Part shown: in pieces, positions 1-5,743 of the stretch
Position numbering within the stretch: the first letter of the stretch is position 1
Layout of the letters: the number at the start of each line of letters is the position of its first letter
DNA from: Sphingobacteriaceae bacterium
GTDB lineage: Bacteria; Bacteroidota; Bacteroidia; B-17B0; Aurantibacillaceae
Length of the DNA: 13,115 nucleotides
Direction of reading: 5' to 3'
Assembly: GCA_023251695.1 (NCBI GenBank)
Contig: JAHEYE010000053.1
Location: 1 to 13,115 of the forward strand
Position numbers and translations under genes: made by a program
Notes under the pieces: generated by a model
What the model saw: only the letters and a program-made list of their open reading frames with translations
What the model was told of the DNA's origin: nothing
Databases searched by the model: none

Positions 1-394
1 ATTGTCTGTTTGGTATTTCTTGGGCCGAAAGTTTATTATTGGAAAGATGTGCGAAGGCGGTTATGTCGTTATAATAGAAGTCTTTTCCGGGATTTACCAT
101 TTCAAATTTTCCCTTGGGAGAAATGTCATTTAAAAATGCGATAATAAATTCGGGAATTTCCTGTAAGGTTTTTTTATCAATTAATTTTTTCGCGTCAACA
201 TCTTTAATAAGTCTTTCTTTAGTATTATATCTCCAGATAATCATCGAATCCACTTTGTATTTTCCGTTTTCAATTGAAACACTTGTAAGTGGGCCCCTAA
301 CTGTATTATTCTCATCCTGAACATTGGTTTTAATGCAAGCAAAGAAAAAGAGGAAGGAAATTGCAGCGAGTAAAAAATAATTAATTGTTTTCAT
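1..394 (-). CDS. Hypothetical lipoprotein, C-terminus cut off by the window edge
   Basis: An open frame on the minus strand begins with ATG at 394 and runs without a stop to the left edge, giving 131 visible residues. The N-terminus has a lysine followed by a long hydrophobic stretch ending in FFFAC, so Cys20 is a plausible lipidation site; the lipobox is not canonical because the position three before the Cys is Phe. The rest is charged and soluble-looking and I recognise no domain. It starts 27 bases after the stop of the TonB-C-domain gene on the same strand, so the two could be co-transcribed. The lipoprotein reading is an inference from the N-terminus only; function is unknown. The missing C-terminus prevents any length comparison. 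Confidence 0.7.
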   Translation of the reverse strand, partial: MKTINYFLLAAISFLFFFACIKTNVQDENNTVRGPLTSVSIENGKYKVDSMIIWRYNTKERLIKDVDAKKLIDKKTLQEIPEFIIAFLNDISPKGKFEMVNPGKDFYYNDITAFAHLSNNKLSAQEIPNRQ

Positions 395-421
395 AATAGT
401 AGTTTTAAAGGGTTTCAATTA

Positions 422-1171
422 TTAGCAGCCGTCACCATTGTAAAAAATAGAAGAAATTTTGAAGTCCTGTTTCACTTTTTCTCCTTTTGCGTTTACAGCG
501 GGTTTCAATTTCGGTATCTTATAAATTTCTTGTAAAAACAAATTATCCAGTTCTGGTTTGTTCGACGATCGGTATATTTTAGCATTTATTATTTTTCCCC
601 CTTCATCAACAGTGAAATTGGCCGCCATTCTTGGGGTTCTTTTCGAAGTATCAGCCGCGCTGATTTTTTTAGTAATGTTTTCTTTTATATAATTTAAGAC
701 TTGCGTATATCCTCCCGGAAACTCAGCTTCCGTTTCGGGAACAACGGCAGCCTTAAAGCGCATGGTTTTAATTCTTTCATTTCCACCGATGGCGTAGGTA
801 GTATCTTTGTATTTATATTTTATTTTAATGCTGATTTCAGTGTTGAGGTCGGCGGAATATAAAGCATTTTTTTGTTCTCTTGTTAATCTGTCTGTGGTGC
901 TTTCTTCCGATAATATCTGACCATTTGAAATTATCATTATGTTAATAGAAACAAAATCAATAATCGTATTCCAATGAGTAGGACAATTAGGGATAATGTC
1001 GCCTATGACTTCAGCTCCGTATAATATTTCTTTATTAATGGGTGGTGTAAAATTTCCGGCAAATGCATCTCTGGTATTTTGAGAAGAAGCATTAATAAAG
1101 AGAAGCGATAGAAGAAACCCAAGCAGACTAATTTTCATGTCATTGTTTTTTATTTGAAAGTACGAAATCAT
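422..1171 (-). CDS. Exported protein with a C-terminal TonB-like (TonB-C) domain
   Basis: This gene encodes 249 residues. Residues about 149-245 resemble the C-terminal domain of energy transducer TonB as found in Bacteroidota: a FPGGY opening, a short helix with KENI, the strand FTVDEGGKI, then PELDNLFLQEI followed by IPKLKPA. In true TonB this domain contacts TonB-dependent outer-membrane receptors. Here there is no proline-rich spacer or retained membrane anchor, so it is more likely a periplasmic protein using the fold in another way. The ATG at 1171 overlaps the TGA of the cytochrome gene in an ATGA arrangement, suggesting translational coupling. An internal ATG at 1138 would place a textbook signal peptide (MKISLLGFLL...INASSQ) right at the N-terminus and may be the real start. 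Residues 32-148 are unrecognised. The domain call is fairly sure; the role is not. Confidence 0.75.
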   Translation of the reverse strand: MISYFQIKNNDMKISLLGFLLSLLFINASSQNTRDAFAGNFTPPINKEILYGAEVIGDIIPNCPTHWNTIIDFVSINIMIISNGQILSEESTTDRLTREQKNALYSADLNTEISIKIKYKYKDTTYAIGGNERIKTMRFKAAVVPETEAEFPGGYTQVLNYIKENITKKISAADTSKRTPRMAANFTVDEGGKIINAKIYRSSNKPELDNLFLQEIYKIPKLKPAVNAKGEKVKQDFKISSIFYNGDGC

Positions 1172-1632
1172 TTAGATTTGGCCGCTTTAATCGCCAGTAC
1201 ATATTTATAAACCGCGTCTTTTTGTTCTGAGGTAATTTGTGCCTTGTAAGCCATTTGATTAATAATGTTCATCCAGTTCCAGTCAGGTATCTGATAAATA
1301 TTTACGGTACCGTGACAAGATGTGCAGGCTTTACCGGTATAAAGTGTATAACCCTCCCTTAATTTTTCAAGCGTTAAATCAGAGAACTTAGGCTGAATGG
1401 CTGCCAATTCTTCATCACCGGGGAAATAAATTCCATCGGCTGACTTCGCAGGCATATATGGTCCTGCAGCAGTTGGTAAGGCCGGAACAGTTACTGTTGG
1501 CACAGTTGTGGTCGGCGTATTGACGGCAACAGGCTTCGTTTCAGCGGATGATGTGGTAGTCTTTTTAGAAGTATGACAAGCCACAATAAGCAAAGCAGCA
1601 GATACAATTAAGGGGATTTTGTTAGGTCTCAT
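1168..1632 (-). CDS. Cytochrome c-like single-heme lipoprotein
   Basis: This 154-residue protein has a lipoprotein signal (LLIVAC, lipidated Cys19), then a Thr/Val/Pro-rich low-complexity linker (about residues 24-58), then a small domain carrying one heme-attachment motif, CTSCH, at residues 103-107. Met127 in NQMAYK is a reasonable distal heme ligand. The layout implies a heme protein tethered by a flexible stalk to the periplasmic face of a membrane, probably shuttling electrons, although the partner cannot be named. The domain is short (about 60 residues around the motif), like small class I cytochromes c. It begins 109 bases after the stop of porQ and its last codon overlaps the start of the TonB-C gene. 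The heme motif and lipobox are seen directly; an electron-transfer role is inferred from the family. Confidence 0.82.
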   Translation of the reverse strand: MRPNKIPLIVSAALLIVACHTSKKTTTSSAETKPVAVNTPTTTVPTVTVPALPTAAGPYMPAKSADGIYFPGDEELAAIQPKFSDLTLEKLREGYTLYTGKACTSCHGTVNIYQIPDWNWMNIINQMAYKAQITSEQKDAVYKYVLAIKAAKSK

Positions 1633-1741
1633 GTTACAATTTACCCTATTGAATGCCTAAAACGGCAATTCGGAACAGATAATTAGTAAATTTTGGCTTT
1701 ATAAGAGCCGGATTTAACAATTAAGGAAGGAATTTTTTAAT

Positions 1742-2851
1742 CTAGTTAACCGGTGAAGTCGTTTCGACCGCAGGAGTTTTTGCGCGCTTTGTATATGAGC
1801 CCAAATGTGTTGTTAAGCCAATGATGCTTGAAGTGCCTGTTATATTATATTTCGTAAATGCATAGCTTAAAGCAAAACGGTTAATTTTAATCCCAAAACC
1901 AAATGTCAATCCACTGGCTGTCCGCTTATCGGGAAGCATCATTTCTTTATGCAAACGGTAATTGTAACCTAACCGCAAATTAAAATTCTTTGTTAATACA
2001 ACTTCTAGTCCGAATGTCATGTGGCGTGCGAATTTATCCGTTCCTTTTTTTGTTTTATCACTGAATTTTTGCCATTTTGTTTTTTCTTTTGGTGTTTCAC
2101 CAAACAAATTTGTGCTTTCTGTTTCTGCAAGCGGACTGGTATATGTTAGGTCCCATTTACGTAAATTATCATAAACAAATACCAACCGAAAAGGTGCTTT
2201 TTTTACTTTGTAACTAAATCCTAATTGGGTTGTAAGTGGTAGTTTTATGGTATCGTTGTTTTTGTCGTATGGTTTCCAGATGACCCCTGCATTTTTTATG
2301 ACTGCGGAAGCGGTAAATCCGCTTTTATGAGCCCAGGTTATACCTAAATCAACTGCATTGCCAAATGATTTATAAATGTCGTAATGCGAATAAATGGTTT
2401 TTAGTGTTGCGCCAAAACTGAAACTGGTATCTTTTAAACGGCGGGCAAAAGTTAAGTTTAATGAATAATCAGCCGCATTAAAATTGCCTTCTTTATTATC
2501 AAATTCATCGCGCTTATCAAATTTTCCGTAATTAAAATACTGGATTCCTGCACCTACCGTCCCGATATCTTTAAAATGATAAGCATAAGCAGCATTACCA
2601 AAGTTCATGTCGGCAATATAGTTGCTATAATTAACAGCTACTTGCTTTACGCAATGTTGATTCAAAAGCGCCGGATTGCTATAACTTAAATTGATATCAT
2701 CACCCCAAATACTCATGCTGTTGCCACCTAAAGCTGCAGCTCTCGCCGGCATTGGAATTTCAAGAAAACGGTAAGTGGTAGGTCCGCCAATTTGCGATTT
2801 AGCACTGATAACCAGGGAGAAAACAAAAAGTATTGAGAGTGATTTTTTCAA
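1742..2851 (-). CDS. porQ: Type IX secretion system protein PorQ
   Basis: This 369-residue protein matches the PorQ family: signal peptide (about 1-20, ending AKSQ), then the hallmark start of the mature protein GGPTTYRFLEIP (22-33) followed by ARAAALGG (36-43) and SNPALL (58-63), then alternating beta strands typical of a FadL-like outer-membrane barrel. PorQ belongs to the T9SS attachment complex with PorU, PorV and PorZ, which releases cargo tails and attaches cargo to the cell surface. The start codon is TTG: a TAA stop lies in frame upstream at 2894-2896 with no ATG between, and the next Met (residue 33) would remove the signal peptide and the family signature. A Lys-rich insert at 255-273 probably forms a loop. 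It lies 47 bases after a gene for a T9SS substrate on the same strand. Confidence 0.92.
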   Translation of the reverse strand: MKKSLSILFVFSLVISAKSQIGGPTTYRFLEIPMPARAAALGGNSMSIWGDDINLSYSNPALLNQHCVKQVAVNYSNYIADMNFGNAAYAYHFKDIGTVGAGIQYFNYGKFDKRDEFDNKEGNFNAADYSLNLTFARRLKDTSFSFGATLKTIYSHYDIYKSFGNAVDLGITWAHKSGFTASAVIKNAGVIWKPYDKNNDTIKLPLTTQLGFSYKVKKAPFRLVFVYDNLRKWDLTYTSPLAETESTNLFGETPKEKTKWQKFSDKTKKGTDKFARHMTFGLEVVLTKNFNLRLGYNYRLHKEMMLPDKRTASGLTFGFGIKINRFALSYAFTKYNITGTSSIIGLTTHLGSYTKRAKTPAVETTSPVN

Positions 2852-2898
2852 TTCTACTTTATAACGCCTAAAGATAGAATTTATTGTACCAAATTACT

Positions 2899-4119
2899 TT
2901 ACTGGACAACTATTTTATGACATTCGCGGACTGAATGCCCTTCTAATACACAATAATAAAGGCCTTTAGTGTTATCGGGGAAAGTATAATGGTTGGTAGT
3001 TGAATCGAGTTGTATTATCATTATTTGCTGACCGATTCCGTTATAAATAGCCAACGTATTAAAACCATTAGCTAAAGAGTAGTCTTGAGAAACATAAATA
3101 GTCTTTTCGATAGGATTGAAAAAAACAGTTGGGGATAAACGCACATCATTTTCGAATGCCAAGAGTTTAGAGTAGGCATATGATTTATCTTTATCAATAA
3201 TTTTTAGGCGGTAGTACACCGTTGTGTTTGATATTTCAGGGTCACTAAAAGCATATTTTTTATTATAATAACTCTCACCTGCGGCCTTAACTTCACCAAT
3301 CCGGATAAATGAAATTCCATTGTCAGATTTCTCTATTTCAAACTTATCACCATTTTTTTCAGTAGCTGTTTCCCATTTTAATTTTACATCGCCTGAATTA
3401 CCGGCTAACGAAAAATCTATTAATTCTATTGGTACTATTACAGGTGTTGAAAGGGTTATATCATCCACTGCAATAGAAGGATCTGTTCCTACCCCGTTAC
3501 CATTATTTACCCATCGGAATCCAATTTTTACGTTGGCATTATTATTGGCAGAGGCAGGAAGAGCAATAGAATATGCAGTCCACAACCCTTGTATTAACCC
3601 GGTACAAACAACATTGCCGCAGCATAATGTTTTTGCAGGATCGATAAGCAGGGTCCAAATTGCGCCATCGAAATACCAAAGGGTAGCATTATCAAAAGTG
3701 CCCTGGCCGAATTCCATGTAATTAAACGCAAGGGTAATGGTTGTTTTCCCTGTGCAATTGATAACCGGACTTTCAACCCTTTTATCGGTGGCATTCGCTG
3801 CACCGGTTTCATTATATGAAGCTCCGAGGTCAAGAAACAAACCTGTTGAACCTATGTGAAGTGTACGGTTTTGAGTACCTCCACATCCCGCCCCGCAAAC
3901 ACCAACACCCATACCTCTTTCTTTTGCGCTAACGAACCAGGCATTGGCGCTCGAATTGTTGGTTCCTGTATTGGTGACTGCCCATGCTCCATTACCGCTG
4001 TTAAATCCAATGGCTGATAGGCCACCGGAACAGGTTGTGCCAAAGTTCTCCGTCCAGAATACCTGCGAGTGAACCGAAAACGCGAAGAAGTATAGCAATA
4101 TGAATATTATTCGGTTCAT
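2899..4119 (-). CDS. Secreted protein with T9SS type A-like C-terminal sorting domain
   Basis: The 406-residue product has a signal peptide (about 1-19, ending SVHSQ). Residues about 20-225 look like a jelly-roll, MAM-like adhesive domain, ending in DPSIAVDDITL, a sequence common at the end of such domains in Bacteroidota surface proteins. Residues 230-322 form a fibronectin-like linker (IELIDFSL, LKWETATEKN, FEIEKSDNG, YYRLKIID). Residues 329-406 are a T9SS type A-like sorting tail ending HKIVVQ. The tail is divergent: the usual YPNP is replaced by FFNP. Several cysteines (C30, C75, C79, C122, C166, C167, C172) suggest disulfides in the first domain. It should be exported by the T9SS and anchored or released at the surface. 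Its start lies 8 bases after the stop of the preceding cargo gene, so the two form an operon. The ligand is unknown. Confidence 0.85.
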   Translation of the reverse strand: MNRIIFILLYFFAFSVHSQVFWTENFGTTCSGGLSAIGFNSGNGAWAVTNTGTNNSSANAWFVSAKERGMGVGVCGAGCGGTQNRTLHIGSTGLFLDLGASYNETGAANATDKRVESPVINCTGKTTITLAFNYMEFGQGTFDNATLWYFDGAIWTLLIDPAKTLCCGNVVCTGLIQGLWTAYSIALPASANNNANVKIGFRWVNNGNGVGTDPSIAVDDITLSTPVIVPIELIDFSLAGNSGDVKLKWETATEKNGDKFEIEKSDNGISFIRIGEVKAAGESYYNKKYAFSDPEISNTTVYYRLKIIDKDKSYAYSKLLAFENDVRLSPTVFFNPIEKTIYVSQDYSLANGFNTLAIYNGIGQQIMIIQLDSTTNHYTFPDNTKGLYYCVLEGHSVRECHKIVVQ

Positions 4120-4127
4120 TAATTTAA

Positions 4128-5045
4128 TTATTGCTTCACTATTTTTCTGAAAGTTCCATCAACGTTCAGAAAATAAATCCCCGCAGGAAATTCAGAAATA
4201 TTGATGGTTTCCGTTGCTTTACTTAACTCCTTACTTAAAACAACCTGTCCGATTGCATTAAGGATTGTTAAATCACAAAGTTTATTTGTATTGCGTACAA
4301 TGTGAATCACATCATTCGCCGGATTAGGATAAATTTTTACCGAACTATTTTTTTGTATAGAAGAAACTCCCGTTGCTAATTTTTCACCTGTGAGCATTAC
4401 ATTATCCACCAACCATGAGTCGGTTGATGAACTAGAGCGCCCGGTCATTCGGATACTGATCTGATTAATGCTTCCGGGAAATACAATTTCACAAAAGCTA
4501 TAGCCTTCGGTTGTTTGTAAACCACTATTAGTAGGGGCAAACACAACTTCACTTTGCGGCTGGTAATAAACTTTTGCAACGCCGGTTGCTGCATAGGGCC
4601 ACCAGCTATTATTAGCCACGGCTCCTCTTATTCTTAAACGGCTGTAAAATGGTCCCCCATTAAAACTAACTTCAGTTAATACATAATCTAAATTATCAGG
4701 ACCACCACCTGTACTGATCAAATTCATGGCAGCGAGACTAAAATGCGCACGTATACTGTCGTACCCCGCCGGAATATTAATTGTAGTAAAAGTGAGTATT
4801 AACCCGGCACTTTGTGTTGTACTTTCCCACGAACGGGTATTTCCTATGCCGGTTGGACTATTAGAAGGCGAAGAAGCTGCCGGACTAACACCCATAGTAT
4901 TATAAACGACCGGACCTGTAAACGGCCAATTTGGGGAATAAACTACTGTATCAAAATTCTGCATGGCTAAAGTATCAATTGTTAATTGAGAATGAGCCGT
5001 ACCGAAAACAAATAATGTAATGAGGGTGAGTAAAAGTCTTTTCAT
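4128..5045 (-). CDS. Secreted protein with T9SS type A sorting domain
   Basis: This 305-residue protein has a signal peptide (1-20, GTAHSQ). Residues about 21-221 form an all-beta, jelly-roll-like domain ending in DSWLVDNVML, similar in position to the DDITL end of the neighbouring protein. Residues 228-305 are a clear T9SS type A tail: KIYPNPAND (237-245), LTILNAIGQVV (259-269), FPAGIYFL (286-293) and the basic end KIVKQ. The tail directs transport through the T9SS outer-membrane channel and is normally removed during surface attachment. No catalytic motif is visible, so an adhesive or carbohydrate-binding role is only a guess. The ATG at 5045 is followed at once by the signal peptide, which supports the start. 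The gene leads a same-strand run through the second cargo gene to porQ. Confidence 0.88.
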   Translation of the reverse strand: MKRLLLTLITLFVFGTAHSQLTIDTLAMQNFDTVVYSPNWPFTGPVVYNTMGVSPAASSPSNSPTGIGNTRSWESTTQSAGLILTFTTINIPAGYDSIRAHFSLAAMNLISTGGGPDNLDYVLTEVSFNGGPFYSRLRIRGAVANNSWWPYAATGVAKVYYQPQSEVVFAPTNSGLQTTEGYSFCEIVFPGSINQISIRMTGRSSSSTDSWLVDNVMLTGEKLATGVSSIQKNSSVKIYPNPANDVIHIVRNTNKLCDLTILNAIGQVVLSKELSKATETINISEFPAGIYFLNVDGTFRKIVKQ

Positions 5046-5080
5046 GTAAATTTTATTTTTTTGGTTAAATAAATTTACGG

Positions 5081-5109
5081 AAAAAACTTCTTGTTTTTAC
5101 AAGATGTTT
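5081..5109 (-). terminator. Possible intrinsic terminator after the transposase gene
   Basis: Arms at 5084-5094 and 5099-5109 pair over 11 positions with one mismatch (5088/5105) around a TTTT loop. Read on the minus strand, the stem ends in a run of six T (plus-strand A at 5081-5086) that is partly inside the stem. It lies about 35 bases past the transposase stop and about 35 bases before the cargo gene start, so it could separate the two units. The stem is AT-rich, so it would be weak. It could also be a structural end of the mobile element. Confidence 0.35.
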
Positions 5110-5134
5110 ATAACAGATATGTTAAAACCTACGG

Positions 5135-5182
5135 CCAAGACATTATAACTCTGGACTTAAGTCCAGAGTTATAATGTCTTGG
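5135..5182. repeat. Perfect 48-bp REP-like palindrome at the transposase 3' end
   Basis: Each base from 5135 to 5158 is complementary to its partner from 5182 back to 5159, with no spacer and no mismatch; the core is GGACTTAAGTCC. The outer bases (5134 and 5183) no longer pair. It covers codons 139-150 and the stop codon of the transposase on the minus strand. It shares the core and the TTATAAC flank with the palindrome at 5703-5740. Confidence 0.95.
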
Positions 5183-5595
5183 TTAGCATCAACGGCGAAC
5201 TTTTCATAATTGTCGGTAAAAGATGATTCTGTGTGATGTTTTTCCTGATTCTTTATGTAGGTTCTAACCCGTCCGAGATGCGATTCACTCACAGAGCTTG
5301 CATAGTAATCAATAGCCCATTCAAATTTTTCCCGAGTCAGGTTTTGTTTATTAATCCAGTATGCAGATTCACCCTTGATAAGCTTTAAGGTTTTGGCAAT
5401 ACTTGTATCAGCACTAAGACATATCAAACAATGAAGATGTTCAGTGTGTCCGTTAATGGAATCTATATAGATGTTTTTAGTTTTAGCATTTTCTTTTATG
5501 TGTGCAATCACTTTTGATTTTATTTCTTTCGTGAGGTAAGGGTAACGGTACTTGGTACCCCATGCAGCGTGTATCCATACTCTTGTAAATGACAT
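5143..5595 (-). CDS. Y1-family (IS200-like / REP-associated) tyrosine transposase
   Basis: The 150-residue protein is a full-length single-domain HUH transposase. The metal-binding HUH motif is H53-L54-H55 within GHTEHLHCLI, and Y113 in the C-terminal helix RTYIKNQEKHH is the expected nucleophile, with Q117 and H120/H121 also typical. The start matches the family (FTRVWIHAAWGTKYRYPYL), where the opening strand normally reads as a V-x-H-x-V/A-W-x-T-K-x-R pattern. Such enzymes cut and join single-stranded DNA at hairpins. All catalytic residues are present, so it may be active. The last 12 residues (139-150) and the stop are encoded by the 48-bp palindrome, so the C-terminal tail is probably not part of the conserved fold. 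No tnpB accompanies it. The choice between IS200 tnpA and a domesticated RAYT is open; the flanking palindromes favour a RAYT. Confidence 0.88.
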   Translation of the reverse strand: MSFTRVWIHAAWGTKYRYPYLTKEIKSKVIAHIKENAKTKNIYIDSINGHTEHLHCLICLSADTSIAKTLKLIKGESAYWINKQNLTREKFEWAIDYYASSVSESHLGRVRTYIKNQEKHHTESSFTDNYEKFAVDANQDIITLDLSPEL

Positions 5596-5658
5596 AATTT
5601 TATCTAACTGACAAATTGAGACATCAAAAGTAATATGAAATAAGTTGGATGCTTGCTA

Positions 5659-5691
5659 CAAATTATAGCAATCTGGGACTAAAGTCCCAAA
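5659..5691 (-). promoter_or_regulatory. Candidate Bacteroidota-type promoter for the transposase
   Basis: On the minus strand a TTTG (5691-5688) is followed after 20 bases by TATAATTTG (5667-5659), close to the phylum's -33 TTTG / -7 TAnnTTTG pattern, with one extra base inside the -7 element. It would give a leader of roughly 55 bases before the ATG at 5595. The 16-bp palindrome lies between the two boxes and touches the -33 box, so a protein bound to the palindrome could block transcription. This is a match by eye only. Confidence 0.35.
5674..5689. repeat. Short REP-like palindrome (16 bp)
   Basis: TGGGACT at 5674-5680 pairs with AGTCCCA at 5683-5689 around two central A bases. It is a short version of the GGACTTAAGTCC core seen in the two larger palindromes, with the centre altered from TTAA to TAAA. 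It lies upstream of the transposase start and 13 bases from the 38-bp palindrome. Confidence 0.8.
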
Positions 5692-5702
5692 ATCCGTAGA
5701 GA

Positions 5703-5740
5703 TTTTTATAACCCGGGACTTAAGTCCTGGGTTATAAAAA
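5703..5740. repeat. 38-bp REP-like palindrome between kynA and the transposase
   Basis: Two 19-base arms meet between 5721 and 5722 with a single non-Watson-Crick pair (G5715 with T5728). The core GGACTTAAGTCC and outer TTATAAC / GTTATAA match the palindrome at 5135-5182. One inner pair differs in a compensatory way: T-A there, C-G here. It starts 3 bases past the kynA stop, so its hairpin could protect or end that transcript, although on the minus strand the stem is followed by A-rich rather than T-rich sequence, which is a poor intrinsic terminator. Confidence 0.92.
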
Positions 5741-5743
5741 CAC

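Larger units (their letters stand above)
5135..5740 (-). mobile_element. IS200/REP-associated transposase unit bracketed by REP-like palindromes
   Basis: The unit consists of a single-domain Y1 transposase gene with a 48-bp palindrome on its 3' side and palindromes of 16 and 38 bp on its 5' side. IS200/IS605 elements have hairpins near their ends in place of terminal inverted repeats, and REP-associated tyrosine transposases (RAYTs) are flanked by REP palindromes that they act on. The arrangement fits either reading. True element ends cannot be fixed: this family leaves no target duplication, and no cleavage tetranucleotide was identified. No tnpB is present. The limits given are the outer edges of the two large palindromes. 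Confidence 0.5.

Noticed and set aside
114..320. A 68-residue plus-strand open frame with a hydrophobic stretch
   Set aside because: It is antisense to the open lipoprotein frame from 394, which has a signal peptide and fits the gene spacing; the hydrophobicity is a by-product.
1695..1709. Small hairpin (GGCT...AGCC) after porQ as an intrinsic terminator
   Set aside because: The stem is only six pairs including one wobble, and on the minus strand it is followed by AAAATTT rather than a T run.
3320..3721. A 133-residue plus-strand open frame
   Set aside because: It is antisense to a convincing T9SS cargo gene and has no signal peptide or domain; it reflects the composition of the opposite strand.
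3594..4043. Two short minus-strand open frames inside the cargo gene
   Set aside because: Both are alternative frames of the same gene, which has continuous homology-like features in its main frame.
5703..5740. The 38-bp palindrome as a dedicated kynA terminator
   Set aside because: It fits a REP-like family shared with the transposase flanks, and neither strand has a T tract after the stem; it may still affect the transcript end.
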